Below are positions 1 to 8,283 of a stretch of DNA of 64,000 nucleotides, piece by piece. The position numbers and the translations under genes were made by a program. The stretch comes from Curtobacterium sp. Leaf261 (lineage in GTDB: Bacteria > Actinomycetota > Actinomycetes > Actinomycetales > Microbacteriaceae). Each line of letters begins with the position of its first letter. Position 1 is the stretch's first letter. The stretch covers positions 314,028-378,027 of the forward strand of contig NZ_LMMJ01000010.1 of assembly GCF_001422205.1 (NCBI RefSeq). Direction: 5' to 3'. The notes beneath the pieces were generated by a model. The model did no database searches. It saw only the letters and a program-made list of their open reading frames with translations, and had not been told where the DNA came from.

Positions 1-673
1 AGTCCTCCGCGGACCGGTACTTGCCCGTCAGGAACCCGGCGGCGAGCGCGAAGTACGGCACGACGGACAGGTGGTTCTCGTGCGCGAACGGCGCGATCGT
101 CGACTCGTACGGTTCGCGCGTGACGAGGTTGTAGTGCGGCTGGATCGCGACGGGCTCGGCGAGACCGTGCTCCCGGGCGATCCGGATCCACTCGGCACCG
201 CGCTCGACCGAGTAGTTCGAGATCGCGGTGTACCGGACCAGTCCGTCCTTGACGAGCTGGTCGAACGCGCGGACGGTCTCCTCGAGCGGGGTGTCCTGGT
301 CGTCGAAGTGCGCGTAGTAGAGGTCGATCGAGTCCGTCCCGAGACGCTGGAGCGATGCCCGGGCGGCCGCCGCGACGTTCGCCGCACCGAGGCCGGGGAA
401 CTCGGGGTGCTGGGACACCTTGGTGCCGATCACCACGTCGTCGCGCTTGCCGGACTTCCGGAGCCACGAACCGATCACCGTCTCGGACTCTCCGCCCGAG
501 TTGCCCTCGCCCCACGCGGAGTACACGTCCGCGGTGTCGATGAAGTTCCCGCCGCCGGCGACGAAGTGGTCGAGGACGTCGTGCGAGGTCTGCTCGTCGG
601 CGGTCCAGCCGAAGACGTTGCCGCCGAGGGCGAGGGGGAAGACGTGGAGGTCGCTGGTGCCGATGCGGGTCAT
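1..673 (-). CDS. Aldo/keto reductase, 3' end cut by the window edge
   Basis: About 224 N-terminal residues are present. The protein starts MTRIGTSDLHVFPLALGG and contains NFIDTADVYSAWGEGNSGG and later DLYYAHFDDQDTPLEET. These are the beta-strand and active-site blocks of the aldo/keto reductase superfamily: an Asp-Tyr pair in DTADVY and a catalytic Lys in VVIGTKVS, with NADPH as the usual cofactor. A good Shine-Dalgarno (AAGGA) lies just before the ATG at 673. It is most like the soluble YajO/Tas-type reductases of sugars and small aldehydes. The substrate cannot be read from the sequence. It is transcribed leftward, divergent from the hydrolase at 898. Confidence 0.93.
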   Translation of the reverse strand, partial: MTRIGTSDLHVFPLALGGNVFGWTADEQTSHDVLDHFVAGGGNFIDTADVYSAWGEGNSGGESETVIGSWLRKSGKRDDVVIGTKVSQHPEFPGLGAANVAAAARASLQRLGTDSIDLYYAHFDDQDTPLEETVRAFDQLVKDGLVRYTAISNYSVERGAEWIRIAREHGLAEPVAIQPHYNLVTREPYESTIAPFAHENHLSVVPYFALAAGFLTGKYRSAED

Positions 674-897
674 TGCTGTCCTTCCGAGACGGGGTTCGTG
701 GATCGGTCCACGCTATGCCCGGACCCCGCGGCGCGTCCCAGCGAGCGGTCGGACACGACCCGCCGTGGCCCGGAGGAGGCAGTGCGTTCGGCGGCTCGGG
801 GGACAGCGGGTTCGGGCGGTCCCGAGCGGTGCGACGTAGCGTCGAGGAGACGGCTCCGGTCGTCCCCTCTCCCACGACGACCCCTGGAGGCCGATCC

Positions 898-2376
898 ATG
901 CCGAGCGAGCCCCGCCCGACCCTCTTCCTGTTGCACGCCCTCGGCACGAGCCGCCGGGAGTTCGACCTCGTCGGGGCCGCGCTCGACGGCCGGTTCGAGA
1001 TGGTGCAGATCGACCTCGCGGGGTTCGGGGACGCCTCGACGTCGACCGGCACGACGGTCGAGGACATGCGCACCGAGGTCCTCGAGCGGATCCGTCGACA
1101 CGGTGCCACGCGGTGGATGCTCGTCGGACACAGCATGGGCGGCAAGATCGCCTCGGCCGTCGCCGCCAGGGTGATGGCCGGCGCACCCGGTGTCTTCGGG
1201 CTGGCCGGCGTGGTGCTCCTCGCCGCGTCGCCGCCGGTGCCCGAGCCGATGGACGAGGACCGTCGTGCCGAGATGCTCGGCTGGGCCCGCTCGACCGACG
1301 GCCGGCTCGTCGACCACCTGAGCGCCGATGCTGCACGGACCTTCATCGACGCGAACGTCGGCTCGCCCCTCGACCCCGCGCGTGACGACAGCGTCCGGGC
1401 CGACCTGCTCCGGGCGTCGCCCGAGGCCTGGACGGACTGGCTGACCACCGGCAGCCGCGAGGACTGGTCGCACGACGTCGGCACCCTCGACGTCCCCGCG
1501 CTCATCGTCGCCGGCGGTGCGGACGGCGACCTCGGCCCCGATGCGCAGCGGAGCCTCAACGGCGCGGTCTACCCGGGTGCACGCTTCCTGACGCTCGATG
1601 GCGCCGGACACCTGCTCCCGCTCGAACGCCCGGACGAGGTCGCCGATGCCATCGCCGGGTTCTGGGACGACGTCGCCGGACGCGCGCCGATCATCCCCGA
1701 GGACGTCGTCGGCACGATCGCGTCCGGACGGACCTCGGCGCGGACCCGCTCGATCCTGGCGGCCAGAGCGCTCGCGGACGACCCCGACCGCGCGCCCGAG
1801 GCACTCACCACGCAGCAGCTCGCGACCCTCCGGGCACTCGCCGACCGCGTCGTCCCCCAGGGCCCGTTCGCGGACGGCACCGCCCCGATCGACATCGCCG
1901 CCCGCGTGGACGCCCAGCTCGCGGCGGGTGCCGGCGACGGCTGGCGGAACGCGATGCTCCCACCGGACCGCGACGCGTACGGTCTCGGCCTCGACGCGCT
2001 CGCCGGGTTCACCGAGATGACGGCCGAGGACCAGGACGCCCGGATCGGCGAGATCGTGGACAGCAGCTTCGTCCCCGAGCACGGCGACTCCGCCGGTGCG
2101 GCGGGCGTGGAGCAGCACGGGGCGACCGACGACGGCGACAGCGCCAGCACCGTCTTCTCCGCGGCGCAGATGACGATCTGGTTCGAGGACGCCCGTGTCG
2201 ACCTCGTCCGCCAGTGGCTCGCGCACCCGGCGACGATGGCCAGGATCGGCTTCGACGGCTTCGCCAACGGCGGCGACGGCACACGGCTCCAGGGGTTCCA
2301 GCTCCTCGGCGCCGACGAGAAAGAGGGCTGGGAGCCCCGGATGGAGACCGCGACGAGCATGGAGACCACACGATGA
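898..2376 (+). CDS. Alpha/beta hydrolase fused to a gluconate 2-dehydrogenase subunit 3-like domain
   Basis: 492 residues. The N-terminal ~270 residues form an alpha/beta hydrolase: LFLLHALGTSRREFD near the start, nucleophile elbow GHSMGG with Ser at about residue 79, and a late GAGHLLPLERP carrying the catalytic His. After about residue 270 the protein continues as an all-helical region (LATLRALADRVVPQG, then DARVDLVRQWLAHPATMARIGFDGFANGG). That region resembles the small helical subunit 3 of membrane gluconate 2-dehydrogenases. The start at 898 is chosen for its GGAGG ribosome site; the frame is open further upstream without coding signs. The stop overlaps the next start (ATGA), so it is translationally coupled to the GMC oxidoreductase, its expected flavin partner. 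Confidence 0.85.
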   Translation: MPSEPRPTLFLLHALGTSRREFDLVGAALDGRFEMVQIDLAGFGDASTSTGTTVEDMRTEVLERIRRHGATRWMLVGHSMGGKIASAVAARVMAGAPGVFGLAGVVLLAASPPVPEPMDEDRRAEMLGWARSTDGRLVDHLSADAARTFIDANVGSPLDPARDDSVRADLLRASPEAWTDWLTTGSREDWSHDVGTLDVPALIVAGGADGDLGPDAQRSLNGAVYPGARFLTLDGAGHLLPLERPDEVADAIAGFWDDVAGRAPIIPEDVVGTIASGRTSARTRSILAARALADDPDRAPEALTTQQLATLRALADRVVPQGPFADGTAPIDIAARVDAQLAAGAGDGWRNAMLPPDRDAYGLGLDALAGFTEMTAEDQDARIGEIVDSSFVPEHGDSAGAAGVEQHGATDDGDSASTVFSAAQMTIWFEDARVDLVRQWLAHPATMARIGFDGFANGGDGTRLQGFQLLGADEKEGWEPRMETATSMETTR

Positions 2377-3917
2377 ACCTGACATCGATGCGCACGTACG
2401 GCGACGAGGACGTGGTCGACGTCGTCGTGATCGGGACCGGCGCCGGCGGGGCACCGCTCCTCGCCACGCTCGCAGCGGCCGGCAAACGGGTCGTCGCCCT
2501 CGAGGCGGGCCGGAACTTCGAGCCGGGCGACCACACCCCGGACGAGATGGACGCCGTCGACATCAACTGGATGGGCGAGCGGCTCTCCGGTGGCGACACC
2601 CCGACCGCGTTCGGCCCGAACAACAGTGGCATGGGCGTCGGCGGTTCCACCCTGCACTGGGGTGCGTTCACGCCGCGCCCGACGGAGCACGACATCCGCC
2701 TCCGCTCCGAGTCCGGCACGGGTGCGGACTGGCCGATCGACCACGCCGAGCTCATCCGGTACATCGAGCGCGCAGAGCATACCGTCGGCGTCTCCGGCCC
2801 GGCCGACTACCCGTGGGACCCGACCAGGCGGTACCGGCAGGGTCCGACCAGGCGGAACGCCTCCTCGGACATGATGATCCGCGGTTGCGACGCACTCGGG
2901 ATCCGCGCGACCGACGCGCCCGCTGCGGTCCTCACCGAGGACGTCGACCAGGAGCACTGGGGACACCGGCACGCCTGCGTCGCGTGCGGGTCCTGCCACC
3001 AGGGCTGCCGCAACGCCGCGAAGGGCAGCATGGACACGTCCTACCTGCCGATGGCGGTGGCCTACGGCGCGGAGATCCGTGCCGAGGCGATGGTGCACGG
3101 CATCGAGCTCGACAGTGCCGGGCGGGTGTCGGCGGTCGTCTACCGCAAGGACGGCGTCGACCGGCGGCAGCGCTGCGCGGCCCTCGTGCTCGCGGCCGGT
3201 GGCATCGAGACGCCGCGGCTCCTCCTGCACACCGGGATCGCGAACTCGAGCGGGCAGGTCGGCCGGAACTTCATGGCCCACGGTGCGACGCAGGTGTGGG
3301 GGACGTTCCCGACCGAGATGCGGAGCCACCGCGGGTACCCGTCGTCGATCATCACCGAGGACTTCATCCGGCCCGAGGGCGTCGACTTCGCCGGCGGGTA
3401 CCTCATCCAGAGCCTCGGGGTCGTGCCGTTGACACTCGCGACGACGATGGCCAGGGGCGGTGCGAAGTGGGGGAAGGACCTCGTCGCCACGATGGACTCC
3501 TACCGGTACATGTCCGGTGTCGGCATCAACGCCGAGTGCCTGCCGAGCGACGACAACAGGCTGGAGCTCACCGACGAGGTCGACGAGTTCGGCATCCCGA
3601 TCGCGCGGGTGTCGTTCAGCGCGGGCGACAACGAGGACGCGATCGACGAGCACGCGATCCGCACGATGACCGCGGTCGTCGAGGCCGCGGGTGCGACCTC
3701 GACGACGGTGCTCGGACGGACGGCGCACACCATCGGGACGGCGCGGATGGGCACCGACCCCGGGAGCTCGGTCGTCGATGCCGAGGGTCGGAGCCACGAC
3801 GTCCCGAACCTGTGGATCGCGGACAACTCGGTGTTCCCGAGCTCGCTCATCGCGAACCCGGCGCTGACGATCATGGCGCTCGGCCTGCGGACCGCGGAGC
3901 GGATGCTCGCGTCCTGA
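2373..3917 (+). CDS. GMC-family FAD oxidoreductase, gluconate 2-dehydrogenase large-subunit type
   Basis: 514 residues. An FAD-binding Rossmann motif VVVIGTGAGGAP lies near residue 20, followed by the GMC block MGVGGSTLHWGAF. A cysteine cluster CVACGSCHQGC sits near residue 202; this CxxCxxCxxxC set is common in this GMC branch. The C-terminus SSLIANPALTIMALGLRTAE carries the conserved GMC Asn and substrate-site segment. The family oxidises sugar acids, polyols or alcohols at the membrane, with a helical subunit 3 as partner. Here that partner is fused to a hydrolase and encoded immediately upstream with a 4-bp overlap. No cytochrome subunit is visible nearby, so the electron acceptor is unknown. 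Confidence 0.9.
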   Translation: MNLTSMRTYGDEDVVDVVVIGTGAGGAPLLATLAAAGKRVVALEAGRNFEPGDHTPDEMDAVDINWMGERLSGGDTPTAFGPNNSGMGVGGSTLHWGAFTPRPTEHDIRLRSESGTGADWPIDHAELIRYIERAEHTVGVSGPADYPWDPTRRYRQGPTRRNASSDMMIRGCDALGIRATDAPAAVLTEDVDQEHWGHRHACVACGSCHQGCRNAAKGSMDTSYLPMAVAYGAEIRAEAMVHGIELDSAGRVSAVVYRKDGVDRRQRCAALVLAAGGIETPRLLLHTGIANSSGQVGRNFMAHGATQVWGTFPTEMRSHRGYPSSIITEDFIRPEGVDFAGGYLIQSLGVVPLTLATTMARGGAKWGKDLVATMDSYRYMSGVGINAECLPSDDNRLELTDEVDEFGIPIARVSFSAGDNEDAIDEHAIRTMTAVVEAAGATSTTVLGRTAHTIGTARMGTDPGSSVVDAEGRSHDVPNLWIADNSVFPSSLIANPALTIMALGLRTAERMLAS

Positions 3918-3941
3918 CGGGGGTGCCGGACGGCACCGGAG

Positions 3942-3989
3942 GACGGACTGGAGGGACGGTGCCAGCTGGCACCGTCCCTCCAGTCCGTC
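3942..3989. terminator. 48-bp perfect palindrome, bidirectional terminator
   Basis: Two 24-bp arms meet at CCAG/CTGG with no loop bases left over; each arm contains GACTGGAGGGACGG or its complement. It lies between the convergent GMC gene (ends 3917) and PAP2 gene (ends 4031). It is the best copy of a family that recurs at 25169, 29407, 57466 and 62621. Function as a terminator is inferred from position. Confidence 0.8.
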
Positions 3990-4030
3990 ACGTGGTCGCG
4001 CCGGGACCTCTCGACGGACTCGTCAGACGG

Positions 4031-5605
4031 TCAGCCGCTGACGACGGGCAGGTGCGCCGTCGTGGTCGGCGCGGTCGTCCCCGTTCCGCCGGTGCTGCCG
4101 GTCGGGGCCGGCGTCGGCGTCGGCGTCGGGTCGGTGACCGCGGCCGGCAGGACCTGCGCCTGGCCACCGGTCGCCGTCACCTGGACCGAGCCGTCGGCGG
4201 CGAGCTGCACGGTGGCACTCGTGGCCGCGGCGAGGTCGAGGCGCTCCCACGAGCCGGAGCTCGACGTCGACTGGTCGAGCGGGTAGCCCGACGCGATCTC
4301 GGTCTGGGCGAGGACCGCGGTGCGCTGCGCGTCCGTCAGGGTCGGGAACGCCGTGAGCAGCAGGTTGTCCGCGCCGGCGGGGATCGACGGTGCGAGACCG
4401 GTGGTCCCGGTGGCGGGGAACCCGTAGGTCATCCGCTCGCGGTACACCGACGTCGCCGTGGCGCGGTTCGTGACGACCTGGGCCGTTCCGCCCGGCATCG
4501 CCTGTCCGCCGTACGGGTTGCTCTGGTAGGCGGTCTCCTTGGCGATGCAGTCGGCGAGGGTGCCGCCGCACTGGGTCTGCAGGTAGTTCACGAGCTCGGC
4601 GCGCGCGGGCTCGAGGACCTCGGTGCGGTACTGCGTGTCGGACCAGCGTGCCGCGAGGGCCGCCTCGCCGTCGATGCGTCCGCCCATGATGTCGAGCGGG
4701 TAGTGCACACCGAGCACGATGCGGTCGTTGCCGGCCTCGGAGGCGCGGGCGAGGACCTCGGGCGCGAGCTCGGGGAGCAGCGTCGCGAGGGTCACGCCGG
4801 CCTGGTACGCCGTCGTGGTGTGCCCGGACGGGAACGAGCCGCCCGTGCAGATGCCGGCCTGTCCGTAGCCCGCGCTGAGCGGCACCGCGGCGCCGTTCGG
4901 GGCGATCGCGCCGGTGGTGTCGGTCTGGTCGGGCACGCGGACGATGTTCAGGTTGCCGTTCGCCGCGGCGTACGGCTGGCCGACGCGGGTGGCGCTCAGC
5001 GATGAGGCGTTCACCGTCGTCGGCGAGCAGGCCGCGGCGTCGCCGGCGACCGGGGCGGTCGTCGCGTCGGTCGGCAGGAACGGACGCGGGTGGCTGAAGT
5101 TGGTCTTCGCGGCGCCGGTGCCGACGTACGCGCCGGAGGTGCCGTTCGAGCTGTTGATGAGCGCCTTCGTGAGGGGGAGCGCGCCGGTGTTGGTGCCCTT
5201 GAGGTACAGCGGACCGAGGACCGAGCCGAGCGAGTCGGCGATCGTCATCGACTGGTCGTACGCGGTGCCGGCGGTGTTGTTGTACTCGGAGTCCTGGAGG
5301 GCCTTGAACTGCTGGGCCGTCGTCGCGTGGTTGTTGATCCACACCGTGAGTTCGTCGTCGTGCTGCAGCGTGGCCGCGTCCTTGACGGTGCCGTGCAGGG
5401 TGTTGCCGGCGTCGGCCACCCAGTAGTCGTTGTACCCGGCCAGGAGCGGGATGAGGTTCGGCGCGGTGGAGTCACTCGGGTACGGCGCCGCGGCGAAGGC
5501 GGCGACCGGCGTGCCCACGAGGAGCGCGGACGCGAGCGCGGTGATGGCGATGTTCCGCACGAAGGGTGACTGCGGGCGGTTCCGTGATCGGGACGAACGG
5601 GGCAT
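4031..5605 (-). CDS. Secreted PAP2 (class A acid phosphatase / haloperoxidase fold) protein ending in LPVVSG
   Basis: 524 residues. A Sec signal peptide is visible: basic start, hydrophobic core ITALASALLVGTPVAAFA, cleavage near residue 39. The three PAP2 motifs are present: K167 to RP174-175 (KTNFSHPRP), PSGH at 259-262, and RIVLGVHYPLD with His301. This supports a secreted phosphomonoesterase or a related phosphate/vanadate-binding enzyme. The length is about twice that of simple class A phosphatases because of a C-terminal domain. The last ~35 residues are a Pro/Thr linker (PTPTPTPAPTG) ending exactly at LPVVSG-stop, the same ending as the Ig-repeat protein at 26391. No membrane segment follows. 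It is terminated by the palindrome at 3942. Confidence 0.9.
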   Translation of the reverse strand: MPRSSRSRNRPQSPFVRNIAITALASALLVGTPVAAFAAAPYPSDSTAPNLIPLLAGYNDYWVADAGNTLHGTVKDAATLQHDDELTVWINNHATTAQQFKALQDSEYNNTAGTAYDQSMTIADSLGSVLGPLYLKGTNTGALPLTKALINSSNGTSGAYVGTGAAKTNFSHPRPFLPTDATTAPVAGDAAACSPTTVNASSLSATRVGQPYAAANGNLNIVRVPDQTDTTGAIAPNGAAVPLSAGYGQAGICTGGSFPSGHTTTAYQAGVTLATLLPELAPEVLARASEAGNDRIVLGVHYPLDIMGGRIDGEAALAARWSDTQYRTEVLEPARAELVNYLQTQCGGTLADCIAKETAYQSNPYGGQAMPGGTAQVVTNRATATSVYRERMTYGFPATGTTGLAPSIPAGADNLLLTAFPTLTDAQRTAVLAQTEIASGYPLDQSTSSSGSWERLDLAAATSATVQLAADGSVQVTATGGQAQVLPAAVTDPTPTPTPAPTGSTGGTGTTAPTTTAHLPVVSG

Positions 5606-5721
5606 GGCGGCTCTCTCTGATCGTGATGTGGTTCAGCATCGGAACGATATGAGAACGCTGTGACCGGGCGGGGTGACCAAGGTGTCCAGGAGGTGAACGA
5701 GGTCGCGGTCGCGACCAGGCG

Positions 5722-5766
5722 ACGGACGGGAGGCGCGGGTCGGCGCCGCACCGTCCCTCCAGTCCG
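5722..5766. repeat. Degenerate copy of the GGACTGGAGGGACGG inverted repeat
   Basis: The right arm CCGTCCCTCCAGTCCG is exact; the left arm has about three mismatches. Unlike the other copies it does not follow a gene: the PAP2 gene reads away from it and the riboswitch begins about 110 bases further on. It may be a remnant of a lost gene's terminator or an insulator. Nothing else recognisable lies between 5606 and 5877 except the PAP2 upstream region. Confidence 0.6.
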
Positions 5767-5877
5767 GTTCCGGTCGAGTCCCGGAGTTCCGGGGCGGGCG
5801 CTCGAACGCGTGGATTCGGGAACCCGAACACCGCCGATCGGCTGGACGGCGGCCCCTGGCACCGTCCAGAGTGGTGT

Positions 5878-6029
5878 CCGAAGGGGAGTAGCTCCCAGCG
5901 TCCGTGCGGCCCGTCGCGCGGATGCAGCAGGTGCATCGACACACTGGCGATCACGACGATCCGCCCGGTGCACCTCCTCGGCCCGATCCCGCATCACCGG
6001 ACACGGACCGAGGCGAGCGAGACCTTCGG
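5878..6029 (+). promoter_or_regulatory. yybP-ykoY type manganese riboswitch
   Basis: The hallmark GGGGAGTAGC is at 5883-5892. The second conserved loop, ATCGACACACTG at 5935-5946, opens a hairpin closed by a 7-bp stem (AGGTGCA 5929-5935 with TGCACCT 5969-5975). The closing helix P1 pairs CCGAAGG (5878-5884) with CCTTCGG (6023-6029), next to GCGAGACC, as is usual for this class. These elements are seen directly. That yybP-ykoY RNAs sense Mn2+ and usually control cation exporters is established. The gene 67 bases downstream is a CaCA cation exchanger, as expected. No covariance search was run. Confidence 0.82.
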
Positions 6030-6046
6030 CCGTTCCGCCACGGCCG
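6027..6046 (+). promoter_or_regulatory. Expression-platform hairpin of the riboswitch
   Basis: CGGCCGT (6027-6033) can pair with ACGGCCG (6040-6046) around a 6-nt loop. The stem reuses the last bases of the riboswitch P1 3' strand, so P1 and this hairpin are partly exclusive. It has no U-run, so control of elongation by Rho or of translation is more likely than a classic intrinsic terminator. Confidence 0.5.
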
Positions 6047-6095
6047 GAGACGCTCGACCCGTTCGACGCCGCCGTGGTGCTCATCTGGAGACCAC

Positions 6096-7412
6096 ATGTC
6101 TGCTTCCTCGACCATCGTCGGCGCGCCCGTCGCCGTCGCCTCGATGACCCGATCCGCCTGGGGCCGGATCGCGGTCTGTCTCGTGCTCGCGCTCCCCGCG
6201 ATCGTCTTCCGCGTTTCGGGGTCCGCGCCGAACCCCGTGCTCGACATGGTCGTGTTCGGCGGGGCCGTCGTCGCCGCGTCGTTCCTGCTGGCGTGGGCCG
6301 CGGAGGCTGCGCAGAAGGACATCTCGGGTGCGCTCGCCATCGCGATCCTCGCGCTCATCGCCGTGCTGCCCGAGTACGCCGTCGACCTCTACTACGCCTT
6401 CCGGTCCGGCTACGACCCGTCCTACGAGCAGTTCGCCGCGGCGAACATGACCGGCTCGAACCGGCTGCTGCTCGGGTTCGGGTGGCCACTCGTCGTGATC
6501 GTGTCGCTCCTCGTGGCACGCCGTGGGGTCCGCGGCGGGCTGCTGCCGGCGTCCGCGACCCGGGTGCTGCGTCTCGAGCCGTCCGCCCGCGTCGACGTCG
6601 GGTTCCTCGCGATCCTGGCCGTCGTCGCGTTCGCGATCCCGCTCATGGGGTCGATCCCGATGTGGTTCGGGTTCGTGCTGCTCGCGGCGTTCGTCGTGTA
6701 CCTGTGGCGGGCGTCGCGCGGTGGGGCCTCGGCCGCTCCGGAGGACGAGGAGCCGCTCGTGGGGATGGCCGGGAACATCGCGTCGATGTCGCAGCGCCCG
6801 CGTCGGATCACCCTCGTGGCGATGTTCGTCGTCGCCGCAGCGATCGTCCTGATGGCCGCCGAGCCCTTCGCGGACGCCCTCGTGCAGACCGGGAAGACGC
6901 TCGGCGTGGACAGCTACTTCCTCGTGCAGTGGCTCGCGCCGCTCGCGTCCGAGGCGCCGGAGTTCATCGTGGCGGTGCTCTTCGCCCTCCGCGGGTTCGG
7001 CGGTGCGGCGATCGCGACGCTCATCGCGTCGAAGATCAACCAGTGGTCGCTGCTCGTCGGCTCCCTGCCGATCGCGCACGTGCTCGGCGGCGGGACGACC
7101 GGCGGGCTCCCGCTCGACGGTCGGCAGGTCGAGGAGTTCCTGCTCACGGCGTCCCAGACGGTGCTCGGGGTGGCGATCATCATCGCGCTGCGCTTCCACC
7201 GGTGGTCGGCGATCGGGCTCGCCGCCCTGTTCGCGGTGCAGTTCGTCGTGACGGACACGGGCGGGCGGTACGTGCTCTCGGCGGTGCACCTGGCGGCTGC
7301 GCTCGTGGTGTTCTGGATCCACCGGCGGGCCATCCTGCCGACGCTGACGGCGCCCTTCCGGCGGGCCGGGTCGACGCTCGCGGAGGAGCCGGCACCCGAG
7401 CCGGTGCGGTAG
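6096..7412 (+). CDS. CaCA-family cation antiporter, probable Mn2+/Ca2+ exporter
   Basis: 438 residues with about ten or eleven membrane segments in two halves, divided by a hydrophilic loop around residues 210-235. The two alpha-repeats of the sodium/calcium exchanger superfamily are visible as IAVLPEYAVDLYYAF in the first half and LASEAPEFIVAVLFALRG in the second; the acidic residues in each bind the cation. The start at 6096 has a CTGGAG ribosome site. The leader carries a yybP-ykoY riboswitch and the convergent neighbour is mntR. This points to export of excess Mn2+ (inference); Ca2+/H+ exchange is the family's default annotation. Confidence 0.88.
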   Translation: MSASSTIVGAPVAVASMTRSAWGRIAVCLVLALPAIVFRVSGSAPNPVLDMVVFGGAVVAASFLLAWAAEAAQKDISGALAIAILALIAVLPEYAVDLYYAFRSGYDPSYEQFAAANMTGSNRLLLGFGWPLVVIVSLLVARRGVRGGLLPASATRVLRLEPSARVDVGFLAILAVVAFAIPLMGSIPMWFGFVLLAAFVVYLWRASRGGASAAPEDEEPLVGMAGNIASMSQRPRRITLVAMFVVAAAIVLMAAEPFADALVQTGKTLGVDSYFLVQWLAPLASEAPEFIVAVLFALRGFGGAAIATLIASKINQWSLLVGSLPIAHVLGGGTTGGLPLDGRQVEEFLLTASQTVLGVAIIIALRFHRWSAIGLAALFAVQFVVTDTGGRYVLSAVHLAAALVVFWIHRRAILPTLTAPFRRAGSTLAEEPAPEPVR

Positions 7413-7464
7413 CCGGGGCGTTCGGCGGGGCCTTCGGCGGCGTTCGGCGGCGTTCGGCGCCGGT

Positions 7465-7518
7465 GAGAAGTGCCGATCTGTCGGGTGCGGCGACCCACCC
7501 GACAGATGGGCACCTCTC
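7465..7518. terminator. Inverted repeat of the TCTGTCGGGT family, bidirectional terminator
   Basis: Arms of 23 bp (7465-7487 and 7496-7518) with two mismatches, core ATCTGTCGGGTG/CACCCGACAGAT. It lies between the convergent exchanger gene (ends 7412) and mntR (ends 7578). Other copies are at 15202, 15318 and 17527. Confidence 0.75.
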
Positions 7519-7544
7519 GACCTGGTCCGAGCGGAGTCCGCGCC

Positions 7545-7589
7545 GGGTCAGTGCGCGTCGGGTCAGTGCGCGTCGGGTCAGTGCGCGTC
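7545..7589. repeat. Three tandem 15-bp repeats covering the mntR stop codon
   Basis: The unit GGGTCAGTGCGCGTC occurs three times without gaps. The rightmost copy contains the last codons and TGA of mntR, so the other two repeat the gene's 3' end downstream, each keeping an in-frame stop. A small replication-slippage duplication is the simplest explanation. Confidence 0.85.
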
Positions 7590-8267
7590 GGGGGTCAGCC
7601 AGACCGCGGTGCCGGCCGCCGCGGGGAGGTCGACGAGCGCCTCCGATCCGTCCGATGCCGTCCGTGTCACGGCGATGACGCCCGCGTAGTCGCGGACGTC
7701 CTCCACACGGAGGTGCGTGCCGAGTGCCACCCCGAGCTCGTCGAAGTAGCGGAGGAGCCCCGGGTCGTCGTCCGAGACCCGCCCGACCGTGCCGCACGTG
7801 CCGGCCGAGACCGTCGACAGCAGCGTGCCGGCGACCTCGGGGACGACCCCGTCCGTCCCGGGGATGGGATCGCCGTGCGGGTCGTGCGTCGGGTGGCCGA
7901 GATCGGTGTCGATACGGTCGAGGAACGTGTCCGACACGGCGTGCTCGAGCGCCTCCGCCTCGGCGTGCACCTCGTCCCAGCCGTAGCCGAGTCGTCGGAC
8001 CAGGTAGGTCTCGATGAGCCGGTGCCTGCGGACCATCGCGACGGCGATCCGGTGCCCGAGATCCGTGAGCACGACCCCGTGGTAGGGCGTGTGCTCGATG
8101 AGGCCGTCGCGATCGAGCTTCCGGAGGTTGCCGGACACCGTCGACGCGGACACCCGGAGGATCGCGGCGATGTCCCGTGTCGCGAGTGCCGAGTCGCCGC
8201 GCTCGCCGGACTTCCAGACGAGCTTCAGGTAGTCCTCTGCCATCGTGCTGAGACTCGGCAGGCGCAT
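7578..8267 (-). CDS. mntR: Manganese-responsive DtxR-family regulator MntR (SirR type)
   Basis: 229 residues. A winged-helix domain starts at SLSTMAEDYLKLVW and has the recognition segment VSASTVSGNLRKL. It is followed by the metal-binding/dimerisation domain (MVRRHRLIETYLV, WDEVHAEAEALEHAVSD, HPTHDPHGDPIPG) and a C-terminal SH3/FeoA-like domain. These blocks agree with mycobacterial MntR/SirR more closely than with IdeR. The start at 8267 is supported by a -10 hexamer TACCAT ending exactly 6 nt upstream, i.e. a leaderless mRNA. The neighbouring riboswitch-controlled exchanger and the family suggest repression of Mn uptake when Mn2+ is plentiful. Its target genes are not visible here. Confidence 0.88.
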   Translation of the reverse strand: MRLPSLSTMAEDYLKLVWKSGERGDSALATRDIAAILRVSASTVSGNLRKLDRDGLIEHTPYHGVVLTDLGHRIAVAMVRRHRLIETYLVRRLGYGWDEVHAEAEALEHAVSDTFLDRIDTDLGHPTHDPHGDPIPGTDGVVPEVAGTLLSTVSAGTCGTVGRVSDDDPGLLRYFDELGVALGTHLRVEDVRDYAGVIAVTRTASDGSEALVDLPAAAGTAVWLTPDAH

Positions 8268-8273
8268 GGTCAA

Positions 8274-8279
8274 ATGGTA
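8274..8279 (-). promoter_or_regulatory. Leaderless -10 element of mntR
   Basis: TACCAT on the minus strand, 6 nt before the mntR ATG. Only 16 bp separate the mntR start from the divergent start at 8284, so both promoters are forced into each other's coding sequence. Confidence 0.6.
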
Positions 8280-8283
8280 GGCG

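Noticed and set aside
670..3797. Long minus-strand frames opposite the hydrolase and GMC genes
   Set aside because: Shadow frames; the plus-strand proteins have clear families and matched overlaps.
7578..8267. Calling the DtxR-family gene ideR
   Set aside because: The body of the protein follows the SirR/MntR pattern and it neighbours an Mn riboswitch. The iron box at 41286 is probably read by a separate IdeR encoded elsewhere.
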